Positions 1 through 8,115 of a stretch of 20,137 nt of DNA are shown here, one piece after another. Source of the DNA: Betaproteobacteria bacterium (GTDB taxonomy: Bacteria > Pseudomonadota > Gammaproteobacteria > Burkholderiales > Casimicrobiaceae). The DNA lies in contig VBDA01000439.1 of NCBI GenBank assembly GCA_005883655.1, forward strand, positions 1 through 20,137. The letters run 5' to 3'. The notes beneath the pieces were generated by a model that saw only the letters and a program-made list of their open reading frames with translations, made no database searches and was not told the origin of the DNA. A program made the translations under genes and the position numbers. Numbering within the stretch: position 1 is the stretch's first letter; each line of letters opens with the position of its first letter.

Positions 1-912
1 AGTTGTCGAGTACACAACGTTCGGCGCCTTGATCATGGCAACAATCTCGTCAACCGAATATTTCTCCTTGGTCGCGTCGAGATAGATTTTGGCGGCGAGC
101 GCCGGGTCGCGCGCGATGAGTTGATCGGCCTCTTCGAGCGCGGCCATGAACGCGGCGATCGTTTTTGGGTTGGCATCGTAGAACTTGCGCGTCCCGAAGA
201 CCACCGCATTGCTCGCCGGGCCGCCGAACACGTCGCTGGAATCCAGAACCAGGTGCACGCCGGGCGCTTTCAACTCGCTGTACTGATACGGCGGCGCCGA
301 GAAATGGCTATTGACCTCGCTGCTGCCATTGATCACCGCAATCATCGCGTCCGGATGTCCAAGCTGAATGGTCACCGAGTCGAGTTTGTCGCGCGAGGCT
401 TCGCCGTACATCTTTTCCATGGCCATTTTGAGCACCATGGCCTGGCTCGATACCTTGATCGTGGGCACCGCGATTTTGTCCTTGTCGGTGAAATCCTTGA
501 GCGTCTTGACCGCGGGATCGCGGGTCACCAGCAACATCGGCAGGCCTCCGACGCTGGTCACGCCGTTCACTTGACCCTTGGTGCGCTCCCACAGCAGCAG
601 CAGATTGGAAACGCCGCTGGTGACCAGATCGACGCTGCCCGCCAACAGCGCATCGGTCGAGGCGCCGCCGCTGTTGAACGTGATCCAGGAGACCTTCAGC
701 TCCGGGAGGCCCGCCGCGTGGGCCTGCTTTTCTATTAGCTTGTTCTGCTCCATGACCACCAGCGGGAGATAGATGATGCTGGGCTGTTTGGTGATGCGCA
801 GCTCGGAGACTTCCGCGCTGGCGGATCCGGCTATCGCAAATGCGAAAAGCGCAGCCGCCGTGAGCGCGACTGCAAGCAGCACTTTGTCTATCTTGATCGT
901 CGGCGTTGTCAT
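1..912 (-). CDS. ABC-type (NMT1/SsuA-like) periplasmic substrate-binding protein, 3' end cut by window edge
   Basis: The reading frame is open from an ATG at 912 to the left edge (304 codons, no stop), so the C-terminus is missing. Residues 1-33 form a classical signal peptide: a basic start (KIDK), a hydrophobic core (VLLAVALTAAALFAFAIA) and an ASA|E cleavage site. The mature part starts with ELRITKQPSIIYLPLVVME and continues with the GGASTDALLAGSVDLVTSG segment, the pattern of NMT1/TauA/SsuA-type solute-binding proteins that deliver small organic anions to an ABC permease. A strong Shine-Dalgarno (GGAGGG, 8 nt before ATG) supports the start. It lies 58 bp downstream of the RraA-family gene on the same strand, so the two are probably co-transcribed; permease and ATPase genes would lie to the left of the window. 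The ligand cannot be told from the sequence. Confidence 0.88.
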   Translation of the reverse strand, partial: MTTPTIKIDKVLLAVALTAAALFAFAIAGSASAEVSELRITKQPSIIYLPLVVMEQNKLIEKQAHAAGLPELKVSWITFNSGGASTDALLAGSVDLVTSGVSNLLLLWERTKGQVNGVTSVGGLPMLLVTRDPAVKTLKDFTDKDKIAVPTIKVSSQAMVLKMAMEKMYGEASRDKLDSVTIQLGHPDAMIAVINGSSEVNSHFSAPPYQYSELKAPGVHLVLDSSDVFGGPASNAVVFGTRKFYDANPKTIAAFMAALEEADQLIARDPALAAKIYLDATKEKYSVDEIVAMIKAPNVVYSTT

Positions 913-970
913 CTGCTAAGCCCTCCTCGAAATCAGTCGTGATTGCGGCCGCGCAACCTGGAGCGCCGGA

Positions 971-1684
971 TCAGTCGTCGCTCCGGCGCTGTCGCCATTC
1001 ACGATAGCGCGCCAATGTGTCCGCGTTGGGCGGATAGGTGCCCGGCAACGCCCGCCCTCCGGCGATCTCGCCGAGCACGAATTCCTCGAGCGTTTCCTGC
1101 TCGTGCGCGTCGCGGGCAAGCTCCTCTGCCAGGTGTTGCGGTATCACGACCACTCCCTCGCCGTCACCGACCAGGATGTCGCCGGGAAACACAGCCACGC
1201 CGCCGCACGCGATCGGCAAATTCATATCGACCGCGTGATGACAGACGAGATTCAGCGGCGCGCTGCCGCCGGCGCCATAGACCGGAAAGTCCATCAGCCC
1301 GATGGCCTCGCTGTCGCGCAAACATCCGTCGGTCACGACTCCTGCAACGCCGCGCACTTTCAGTCTGGTCAGCAGGATGTTTCCGCCCGACGCGGCGCGC
1401 GTCTCGCGTCTGCAGTCCATGACCAGCACTTGCCCGGGAGGCACCGTCTCCACCGCTTTGCGCTGAGGATGCTCGGGATTGTCGAAGGCGCTTACCAGAT
1501 CGAGGTCCTCTCGCGCGGGGATGTAACGCAAAGTAAACGCTTCGCCGACCATGTTTTCTTTGGCTGCACTCATGCGGCCTATGCCTTGGATAAAGACATT
1601 GCGCAGCCCGCGTTTGAACAACTGGGTGGTAAGCGTGGCGGTACCGGCGTGCTTGAGGTGCCGCAGCGTTTCGGTGGAAATCAT
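971..1684 (-). CDS. RraA-family protein (HMG/CHA aldolase-type or dehydratase-like fold)
   Basis: A 237-residue protein of the RraA/MenG family. Members include the RNase E regulator RraA and 4-hydroxy-4-methyl-2-oxoglutarate/oxaloacetate aldolases. Visible family features are STETLRHLKHAGTATLTTQL at the N-terminus, ATLTTQLFKRGLRN (16-29), GEAFTLRYIPAREDL (47-61), the active-site loop GVVTDGCLRD (115-124, with R123 and D124 as the conserved Arg-Asp pair) and VFPGDILVGDGEGVVVIP near residue 175. The subfamily with FKRGLRN and YIPARED is usually annotated 'ribonuclease activity regulator', but in Burkholderiales it often sits beside solute transporters, as here, which points to a catabolic aldolase or dehydratase rather than RNA regulation. 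No in-frame ATG was found upstream, and the start gives the usual N-terminal length. The exact substrate is unknown. Confidence 0.85.
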   Translation of the reverse strand: MISTETLRHLKHAGTATLTTQLFKRGLRNVFIQGIGRMSAAKENMVGEAFTLRYIPAREDLDLVSAFDNPEHPQRKAVETVPPGQVLVMDCRRETRAASGGNILLTRLKVRGVAGVVTDGCLRDSEAIGLMDFPVYGAGGSAPLNLVCHHAVDMNLPIACGGVAVFPGDILVGDGEGVVVIPQHLAEELARDAHEQETLEEFVLGEIAGGRALPGTYPPNADTLARYREWRQRRSDD

Positions 1685-1783
1685 ATTGGCGCGATCATAG
1701 GCTTTGGTGTCGGACGCAGGACTACTGCATTTCGGAGGCCGCCATGATAACGTGAACTAATAGCGCTGCGCTGTACGGCCGGT

Positions 1784-1833
1784 CGCCCGAAGGTCCGCGC
1801 GGGCGGTTGCCCGAACGAGCTTGGGATTAGAAT
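1784..1833 (+). promoter_or_regulatory. Possible selD control region: GCCCGAA direct repeat, alternative stems, weak -10
   Basis: The 207-bp divergent gap between the RraA-family gene and selD holds GCCCGAA at 1784-1790 and again at 1809-1815 (25-bp spacing). Between them, CGGGC (1800-1804) can pair either with the first GCCCG (11-nt loop) or the second GCCCG (GGTT loop), so the stems are mutually exclusive. TTGCCC (1807-1812) and TAGAAT (1828-1833) could form a promoter, but the 15-bp spacer is short. Whether the repeat is an operator or part of a transcript is not clear. Confidence 0.3.
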
Positions 1834-1891
1834 GTCAGACCCGCGCTGGGATGAAAACCGGCCCTAGTAATAACAACGATCATACCCGGCA

Positions 1892-2989
1892 ATGGATACT
1901 TCCCCTCCGTCGACGCTACGCCTTACCGACTTCAGTCACGGCGGCGGATGCGGCTGCAAGATTTCACCTTCGGTGTTGCGCGACATCATTGCCAGATCGT
2001 CGCCGGGACTCCTTCCCCGAGACCTGCTTGTCGGAGTCGAGACCGCCGACGACGCCGCGGTCTATCGCGTCAACGAGCGCCAGGCGATTGTCGCGACCAC
2101 CGATTTTTTCATGCCCATCGTCGATGACCCATTCGACTTCGGAGCCATCGCAGCAGCCAATGCGCTGTCGGACGTGTACGCCATGGGGGGCACCCCCTTG
2201 TTCGCACTGGCGGTGGTCGGCATGCCGATAGACCGTCTGCCGATCGACACCATCCGCCGCATTCTGGAAGGCGGCGAGTTCTTATGCGCCAAAGCCGGCG
2301 TTCCGGTCGCGGGCGGTCACACCATCGATTCCGTCGAGCCCATTTACGGCCTGGTCGCCATCGGTCTCGTCGACCCCGAGCACCTCAAACGCAATCGAGG
2401 CGCACTTGCCGGTGACGCGTTGATTCTCGGCAAGCCCCTCGGCATTGGCATTTACAGCGCGGCGTTGAAAAAGCAGCTGCTGCCCACGGGCCGGTACGAA
2501 ACGATGCTCGCCACCGCGACCCGGCTCAACACTCCCGGCACGGCGCTCGGGCCCATGAAAGGCGTGCACGCGCTGACCGACGTCACTGGCTTCGGTCTGC
2601 TTGGACATTTGCTGGAGATCTGCCGCGCTTCCGCCGTCGGTGCCAAGATCCAATTCGAACGCGTGCCGCTATTGCCCGATGCGGCCGCGCTGGCTCGCAC
2701 CGGCCTCGTCACCGGCGCGTCGAGCCGCAACTGGTCGAGTTATGGCCACGAGGTCGACGGCAATCTTGACACCACGGAGCGTGCGCTGCTCACCGATCCG
2801 CAGACTTCGGGTGGACTGTTGGTTGCATGTTCGCCCGACGCGGTCGACGACGTGTTGCGCGCGTTCCACGCCGATGGCTTCGATCGCGCAACGGTGATCG
2901 GCAGGATTATTGCCGGAGAGCCGCGCGTCGTCGTCGATGCCGGGCACGCGCTGCCGATCGCCGCTCGCGGGCAAGCGACCGCCGCATGA
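1892..2989 (+). CDS. selD: Selenide, water dikinase (selenophosphate synthetase), Cys form
   Basis: SelD makes selenophosphate from selenide and ATP, the activated selenium donor for selenocysteine, 2-selenouridine or selenoneine. The 365-residue protein has the usual length. The N-terminal SHGGGCGCKIS (16-26) aligns with the E. coli SHGAGCGCKIS loop, placing the catalytic cysteine at C20 and the essential lysine at K23; it is a Cys, not selenocysteine, enzyme. ETADDAAVY, the ANALSDVYAMGG nucleotide-site motif, GGHTIDS, LTDVTGFGLLGHLLEI and the C-terminal TDPQTSGGLLVA are all present. The start leaves 15 residues before SHG, as in the family, although no clear Shine-Dalgarno precedes it. The stop overlaps the egtB start (ATGA at 2986-2989), which implies translational coupling. 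No selA, selB, selC or selU gene is in the window, so its product is most likely used with the neighbouring EgtB/EgtD homologues, or by genes elsewhere. Confidence 0.96.
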   Translation: MDTSPPSTLRLTDFSHGGGCGCKISPSVLRDIIARSSPGLLPRDLLVGVETADDAAVYRVNERQAIVATTDFFMPIVDDPFDFGAIAAANALSDVYAMGGTPLFALAVVGMPIDRLPIDTIRRILEGGEFLCAKAGVPVAGGHTIDSVEPIYGLVAIGLVDPEHLKRNRGALAGDALILGKPLGIGIYSAALKKQLLPTGRYETMLATATRLNTPGTALGPMKGVHALTDVTGFGLLGHLLEICRASAVGAKIQFERVPLLPDAAALARTGLVTGASSRNWSSYGHEVDGNLDTTERALLTDPQTSGGLLVACSPDAVDDVLRAFHADGFDRATVIGRIIAGEPRVVVDAGHALPIAARGQATAA

Positions 2990-4302
2990 ACGATCGCTTG
3001 CCGCTGCAGCAGGCGCATCGCGTTCGCGCTCCGACGCAAGCGCCGAAGCCGGTGTTGTCGATGTCCTCGAGCTATCGGAGGGTGCGCATCGCGACCGAGC
3101 AACTTGCGGCTCCTTTGTCGGCGGAGGATTGCGCGATTCAGTCCATGCCCGATGCCAGTCCGGTCAAGTGGCATCTTGCGCATACGAGCTGGTTCTTCGA
3201 GACATTCGTTCTCAAGCCGCATTTGCCCGCGTACCGGCTGTTTCATCCATCGTTTCGGGTGCTGTTCAACTCCTACTACAACGGTATCGGCGACAAGCAT
3301 CCGCGCCCCCGGCGCGGTTTGTTGTCGCGGCCGTCGCTCGAAGAGGTCCATGCCTACCGGTTGCACATCGATGCGGCCATGGCGGAGCTCATGGACCGCC
3401 GCACGCTCCCATCGACCATCAGCGCATTGGTCGAACTGGGCTTGAATCACGAGCAGCAGCATCAGGAATTGATCCTCACCGATGTCTTGCATCTGCTTTC
3501 GTGCAATCCGCTGAAACCTGCGTATGAGCCGTCGATCGCGGCGGCGGATGCCCCGATCGCCGACGCGCCGCCCCTGACGTGGATAGAATTTGGCGAAGGC
3601 ATTGTCGACACCGGTCACGACGGCAGCCAGTTCGCATTCGACAACGAGTCGCCTCGTCATCGGCAATACCTCAATGGATTTTCGCTCGCGAGCCGCGAGG
3701 TGACCAATGGTGAATATCTCGCCTTCATCGACGACGCGGGGTACCGACGGCCGGAATTGTGGCTCTCCGAAGGTTGGGACTGGCTGGCGGCGAACTCGAT
3801 CGACGCGCCGCTCTACTGGCAGCGCGACGGACGCAGCTGGCTCAAATTCGGTCTGCACGGACTCCGCGCGGTAGAAGCCAGCGCTCCTGTGTGTCACGTA
3901 AGCTTGTTCGAAGCGGATGCCTACGCCCGCTGGGCCGGCGCACGGCTGCCGAGCGAGGGCGAATGGGAAGTCGCCGCATCCGGACGTCCGGTCGAGGGCA
4001 ATTTCATCGAATCCGGATCGCTTGAACCGACGGCTGCTAATGCTGCAACCGCCACGCTGTCGCAGCTCTTCGGCGACGTCTGGGAGTGGACACGAAGCGC
4101 TTACGCGCCCTACCCCGGCTATCGTCCGGCGGCCGGCGCAATCGGGGAATACAACGGCAAGTTTATGTGCAACCAGTACGTTCTTCGCGGTGGCTCATGC
4201 GTTTCACCTGCGTCTCATCTTCGCGCGACCTACCGCAACTTTTTCCCCGCTGCGGCCCGCTGGCAATTCACCGGAATTCGGCTGGCTCGCGATTCCGGTT
4301 AG
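2986..4302 (+). CDS. egtB: EgtB-type hercynine sulfoxide synthase (possible SenA-like selenoneine synthase)
   Basis: A 438-residue non-heme iron enzyme of the EgtB family, which joins a thiol (or in SenA a selenol) to the imidazole of hercynine. The N-terminal DinB-like domain (about 30-180) shows KWHLAHTSWFFE (61-72) and NHEQQHQE (154-161), giving the three-His iron site H63/H66, H155 and H159. The C-terminal FGE-sulfatase-like domain (about 195-435) shows REVTNGEYLAFI, RLPSEGEWEVAA, GDVWEWTRSAY, GEYNGKFMCNQYVLRGGS and YRNFFPAAARWQFTGIRLA. The ATG at 2986 overlaps the selD stop and is preferred; a second in-frame ATG at 3061 would remove 25 residues poorly conserved in the family. Upstream in-frame codons belong to the selD region and are not coding. 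EgtB and SenA are homologues and I cannot tell them apart with certainty by eye; coupling to selD favours a selenium link, overall motif pattern favours ordinary EgtB. Confidence 0.9.
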   Translation: MNDRLPLQQAHRVRAPTQAPKPVLSMSSSYRRVRIATEQLAAPLSAEDCAIQSMPDASPVKWHLAHTSWFFETFVLKPHLPAYRLFHPSFRVLFNSYYNGIGDKHPRPRRGLLSRPSLEEVHAYRLHIDAAMAELMDRRTLPSTISALVELGLNHEQQHQELILTDVLHLLSCNPLKPAYEPSIAAADAPIADAPPLTWIEFGEGIVDTGHDGSQFAFDNESPRHRQYLNGFSLASREVTNGEYLAFIDDAGYRRPELWLSEGWDWLAANSIDAPLYWQRDGRSWLKFGLHGLRAVEASAPVCHVSLFEADAYARWAGARLPSEGEWEVAASGRPVEGNFIESGSLEPTAANAATATLSQLFGDVWEWTRSAYAPYPGYRPAAGAIGEYNGKFMCNQYVLRGGSCVSPASHLRATYRNFFPAAARWQFTGIRLARDSG

Positions 4303-4314
4303 CCGCCCAGCGGT

Positions 4315-5319
4315 CTAGCTGGCGTAGAAGACCGCGAAATCTCCGGCGTCGTCCTGCCATACGCGCAGCTCGGTAAATCCCGCACTGGCTAGCAGATCCG
4401 CGAATTCGCCGGGATGGTATTTGTACGAATTCTCGGTGTGGATGCGCTCGCCTTCAACGAACACACGCTCACGGCCGCCGACGCGCACGCGCTGCAAGTG
4501 ACGCGATTCTAGATGCATTTCCACGCGCCCCTTGATCGGTTCGTAAAACGCGACATGAGCGAAACCCGCTGGCTTGAAGTCGCAATCGGCGAGGACGTTG
4601 ACGTGATTGAGCACGTTCAAATTGAATGCCGCGGTAACGCCGAGTGTGTCGTTATACGCAGCGTCGAGACGCGCCTTGTCCTTCTTGGTATCGACTCCGA
4701 TCAGAAGACCGCTCTCGGGCCCACACAGATCGCGCACCCGACGCAGGAGGCTGAGAGCTTCGTCCGGCGTGAAATTGCCGATGCTCGATCCCGGATAAAA
4801 GAAGGTGACCGGGCCGGCGTCGATGGCTCCGCCCAGATCTAAGCGGCGCGAAAAATCCGTCACCACTCCCATGAACTCCACTCGGGGAAACACGGGCGTA
4901 AGCCGCGACAGCGCGGGCCCGATGGCCGCCTCGGCGATGTCCACCGCGACATAGCGGCGCGCATGCAGCGCAGGAAGAAGAAGCGCCGCTTTGGCACAAT
5001 CTCCTGCGCCGAGGTCGACGAATTGGCGACCGGTTCCCACCGCCTGAACGATGGAATCGCGATGCGTTGTGAGAATTGCGCGCTCGGTACGCGTCGGATA
5101 GTACTCCGGCAACGAACAGATCGCCTCGAACAAGGTGCAACCGATATCGTCGTAGAAATACTTGGGCGAAATGACCGCCGGAGCGGCAAACAGCCCGGCA
5201 ACAAGCGCCCTTCGCTCATCGTCAGGATCGGCGTGGGCGTTGCGGCGGTCGAGCAGGCGGACGCGGGCGGGCGGCGAGTGCTCGGTGACGGTATGCAGTG
5301 CGGTGGCCGGCTTGGACAT
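4315..5319 (-). CDS. egtD: L-histidine N(alpha)-methyltransferase
   Basis: A 334-residue SAM-dependent enzyme that trimethylates histidine to hercynine, the substrate of EgtB or SenA. Family motifs in order: SPKYFYDDIGCTLFEAI (51-67), LPEYYPTRTE (70-79), VDLGAGDCAKA (101-111, SAM-binding), FFYPGSSIGNFTP (173-185), GVDTKKDKARLDAAYND (208-224) and ERIHTENSYKY (291-301). N223 and the E296/S298 pair match residues known to hold histidine in mycobacterial EgtD. Length and motifs look intact. The ATG at 5319 is preferred over the adjacent TTG at 5322, because GGAG lies 5 nt upstream of it. The gene converges on egtB with only 12 bp between stop codons, so the hercynine-making and sulfur/selenium-inserting steps face each other. 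The gap to the divergent gene on the right is about 39 bp. Confidence 0.95.
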   Translation of the reverse strand: MSKPATALHTVTEHSPPARVRLLDRRNAHADPDDERRALVAGLFAAPAVISPKYFYDDIGCTLFEAICSLPEYYPTRTERAILTTHRDSIVQAVGTGRQFVDLGAGDCAKAALLLPALHARRYVAVDIAEAAIGPALSRLTPVFPRVEFMGVVTDFSRRLDLGGAIDAGPVTFFYPGSSIGNFTPDEALSLLRRVRDLCGPESGLLIGVDTKKDKARLDAAYNDTLGVTAAFNLNVLNHVNVLADCDFKPAGFAHVAFYEPIKGRVEMHLESRHLQRVRVGGRERVFVEGERIHTENSYKYHPGEFADLLASAGFTELRVWQDDAGDFAVFYAS

Positions 5320-5358
5320 CAACGCTCCGTCAAATGTCGATCTCGTGTTGTCGAAAAA

Positions 5359-6995
5359 GTGCAGAAAACCTTACGGCGCTGGCCAACGTGCGGCGTCTGC
5401 CGCACAATTCTCGCTGCCGACGCGGCAACATGCGCGATCCCGACAGCGCCGGCTGACCGCTTCTTTGTGACCCAGCCGCCTCCCATCCGTTCCACTTTGG
5501 CTGCCGGAAATCTCGGCTTGTATGACGTCGGTAATTTTTTCCTGACCACCGGACGCGCCGCGCTTCCGCTTGGCAGCGTTATACCTCAAGCGCTCTGGTA
5601 TTTCGAGGACGAACCCATCGCGATCGCCCGAGCCGGTCTCCCGATCGCTGGATTCACGCGCGACGCGAGCGCGACCAAAGATGTCGCGGCATGGGCCGCC
5701 CAGCGTTCGACTGCGATGCCATTGGAATATCCCTCGCTGATCTGGATCGCGGCGCCCGAAGTGATTCGTGGCGCGAGGCTTGTCGCGAACGGTACCCGCA
5801 TCGAAGCGAACGGCAACACATGGGCTTTCGACGTGGTTCCTAAAATCGCGCTCAACCGATCCTACTATGACCAGACGTCGATCGCTTTTCTTGGGATGCA
5901 GCCGCTCACGATACGCGGCTGGTTGCAGCAAGAAACGTTTGTCGCACGGACGATCTGGCCCGAGGCTTTCAGGCTCGACGACTGCGCACCGTCCCGGCAC
6001 GTCGATGCGACTGCACAAGGCATTCGAAGGCTGGTCCGGGAAGAGTCGGCCGGCGGCGCGCGAAGCGCGTTTGCGGCCATGACCCTGTGGGAGCGCGAGC
6101 CCGGCGCAGCGAGGCGCTGGGAGGGAAAGCCCGTTCTCGCCGCCATGCTCAACGGCGCGCAGGGTGACGATGACGAAGCGCATGGGGGCCACTTCGCGAT
6201 GGTCACGGGCCGCGTCGGTCCGGAGGGCGCCATTGGCGACTGGCTGGCAGATAATTTCTACACCCTTGACGCATTCAGCGAAAAAGGCATTGTCGCGGCG
6301 GTAGTGCCGCTCGACAATTATTTGGCCGATCTCAACAGCGGCCAGGCGTGGTACCGGCCGTCGTATCTGATCGTTGCCATTCTCAAGGACGAACGCACGG
6401 CGAGCCGGATTCAGGGTGCGCTTTGCCGCGTCTATAACCAGTTCTATCGTCACCAGCTCCCCTACGACCATGCCACGATGAACTGCGCGAGCATCAGCAT
6501 CGACGTGCTGCGGGCGATCGGATGGGACGTGCGCTCACGCGGGCCGACCAATCGGCTGCTGGCGGCGCTCGGGCTGCCCTATTTCGCGCTTCGGGACAGG
6601 AGCCTGGCCAAGGCGGCGAAGACTTTCAACTATCTGACCGAGGACCGGACCCGGCTTTTTCCGGCGATTGCCTTCGAGGAGATCGGTGCGGACCTGCTCC
6701 GCCTGGCGCGCCGGGAGCCGGCACGGCGGGCCTCCCCGTTTGAAGCATTGCTGGCGGAAGATATCGAAGCATTGGTCTTCCTGCGGGTGCCGCAACTCCC
6801 GTCCAGCCGCGCATGGGGGGACTCCCCCATCGTGTGCCCGAGCGGCCGTTTCCGGCGGCCCTGCGCGACCCCGACTTGCACCCGACGATGCCTCGGAGGG
6901 GGCAGCGCGCGCTGGCCTTATGGGCCGCAACGCTGATCGCGGTTCCGTGGATCGCTTGGCGCTTGCTTCGGCAAAAGGGGCGGAAGACGAAATAG
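5359..6995 (+). CDS. Exported/membrane-anchored papain-like (permuted NlpC/P60 or DUF4105-like) protein, apparent -1 frameshift
   Basis: I recognise no named gene. Numbering is from GTG 5359; GTG 5467 is the other candidate start. The N-terminus (LRRWPTCGVCRTILAADAAT) is a weak signal peptide at best, followed by STLAAGNLGLYDVGNFF. The informative part is GGHFAMVTG (His about 278) and later YDHATMNCASISIDVLRAIG (Cys about 376). The order His then Cys in a GHF/NC context resembles permuted papain-like hydrolases of the YiiX/DUF4105 kind, so an amidase or peptidase acting in the envelope is possible. From about 6815 the frame turns into non-protein-like sequence, while the -1 frame reads sensibly (LPHRVPERPFPAALRDPD), has a membrane helix (ALALWAATLIAVPWIAWRLL) and ends KGRKTK at 6995. 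One G missing from the six-G run at 6815-6820 would restore a 545-residue protein. Divergent from egtD, convergent with the next gene. Confidence 0.65.
6813..6830. repeat. Perfect 7-bp hairpin with GACT loop around a G6 run
   Basis: ATGGGGG (6813-6819), loop GACT, CCCCCAT (6824-6830). The stem lies exactly where the reading frame of the surrounding gene appears to shift by -1. Such G/C hairpins are a known cause of base-calling deletions. The codons (GCA TGG GGG GAC) do not form a classical X XXY YYZ slippery heptamer, so programmed frameshifting is less likely. Confidence 0.7.
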
Positions 6996-7014
6996 GTGCA
7001 GCGCGTTCGCTCCG

Positions 7015-7797
7015 TTACTGCATGAACCAGCCGTGACTGACGACCAGCGACTGGCCAGTCAGCGCATTCGACGGGAACGATGCGAAAAGAAGAGCGACCT
7101 CGGCAACGTCCGCGACGGTCGTGAATTCTCCGTCGACGGTGTCCTTGAGCATCACTTTCTTGACCACATCTTGTTCGCTGATGCCCAGCGTTTTCGCCTG
7201 CTGGGGAATCTGTTTTTCGACCAGCGGCGTACGCACGAAGCCGGGACAGATAACGTTGGCGCGCACGCCGTGCTTGGCCCCTTCCTTGGCGACTCCCTTC
7301 GCCAGGCCGATCAGCCCATGCTTGGCGGTGACGTAAGGAGCCTTGAGCACCGACGCCTCCTTAGAATGCACCGAACCCATGTAGATGATGCTGCCGCCGC
7401 GGCCCGACCCGTACATACGCGGTAGGCACGCGCGCGTGGTCAGAAATGCGCCGTCGAGGTGGATGGCGAGCATCTTTTTCCATTCCGCGTAGCTGAACTC
7501 CTCGAGCGGATGCACGATCTGAATGCCGGCGTTGCTGACCAGCACATCGACGCCACCAAATGCTGCGACCACCGCGGCGACGCCGTCGTTGACTGCCTGC
7601 TCGCTGGTGACATCCATCGCGATTCCGAGCGCCTGGCCGCCTGCTGCCCGGATCTCGCCCGCCGCAGCGTCGGCGGCGCCCTTGTCGAGATCGGCGACCG
7701 CGACCCTGGCCCCTTCACGCGCGTACGTTAACGCGATCTCCTTGCCGATGCCGCTTGCTGCGCCGGTCACGATCGCTACCTTGTCCTTGAGCCTCAT
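7015..7797 (-). CDS. bdhA: 3-hydroxybutyrate dehydrogenase (SDR family)
   Basis: A 260-residue short-chain dehydrogenase that interconverts 3-hydroxybutyrate and acetoacetate with NAD, in cytosolic PHB/ketone-body metabolism. The Rossmann motif TGAASGIG is at 11-18, NAG at 89-91, and the catalytic residues S142, Y155 and K159 sit in SVHSKEASVLKAPYVTAKHG. The run HSKEASVLKAPYVTAKHGLI and the C-terminal end (NALTGQSLVVSHGWFMQ) are typical of the bacterial 3-hydroxybutyrate dehydrogenase subfamily rather than of general SDRs. GGAG lies 7 nt before the ATG. It stands alone, converging on the papain-like gene (19 bp apart) and divergent from cls across a 318-bp gap. Confidence 0.93.
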   Translation of the reverse strand: MRLKDKVAIVTGAASGIGKEIALTYAREGARVAVADLDKGAADAAAGEIRAAGGQALGIAMDVTSEQAVNDGVAAVVAAFGGVDVLVSNAGIQIVHPLEEFSYAEWKKMLAIHLDGAFLTTRACLPRMYGSGRGGSIIYMGSVHSKEASVLKAPYVTAKHGLIGLAKGVAKEGAKHGVRANVICPGFVRTPLVEKQIPQQAKTLGISEQDVVKKVMLKDTVDGEFTTVADVAEVALLFASFPSNALTGQSLVVSHGWFMQ

Positions 7798-8115
7798 CGG
7801 AATTCTCCAAATAGGTCGGCAGGCGCGATAGTTTGCAGTAGATAAATTGTCGCTGCCGCGGTTGAAATCATGTTTAATGGACCGCGCCGAGCGATACCCG
7901 GGCGTCTTGCGGTCGATGAGCGCGAAGCCCGGTGACCCGGTCAGATCCCTGCCCGGACTGCGCGCGTCGGATCATATCATCGACGCTCGGAGCATCAGCG
8001 AGTCGACTCCTTGCACCGGGTAGAATGGCCGCCGAAGCGCCCTCCGCGATGTCCGCGCCGGCTCGCGCGATCCCATTTCTTTCACGCGATCTAAAAACCG
8101 GACGCGAGACTTTAA
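7798..8115. other. 318-bp divergent intergenic region between bdhA and cls
   Basis: No convincing gene, RNA or repeat was found here. An AT-richer patch at about 7825-7885 probably holds the bdhA promoter, but no hexamer pair with good spacing stands out on either strand. TAGAAT at 8021-8026 could be a -10 for cls; its only TTGCAC neighbour is too close to be a -35. Open frames that cross the gap are low-complexity Arg/Ala/Ser translations without family features. Confidence 0.5.

Noticed and set aside
1745..1830. selC (tRNA-Sec) or another tRNA in the selD upstream region
   Set aside because: Stems are only 5 bp, and there is no acceptor/T-arm pattern or CCA end; it does not fold as a tRNA by eye.
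2827..2985. Upstream extension of egtB into selD
   Set aside because: It would overlap the conserved selD C-terminus; the ATG at 2986 in the ATGA overlap is the natural start.
4307..4322. Hairpin CCAGC-GGTCTA-GCTGG between the egtB and egtD stops as a bidirectional terminator
   Set aside because: Five base pairs only and no T tract on either side; too weak to call.
4963..5358. Upstream extension of the papain-like gene to an ATG at 4963
   Set aside because: This part overlaps egtD antisense over conserved EgtD coding and gives Arg-rich, motif-free sequence; the gene must start after the egtD start, near 5359 or 5467.
6813..6823. Programmed -1 ribosomal frameshift at the G6 tract
   Set aside because: The zero-frame codons TGG GGG GAC do not give a proper X XXY YYZ heptamer with good re-pairing in both sites. 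A deletion or sequence error is simpler, though not excluded.
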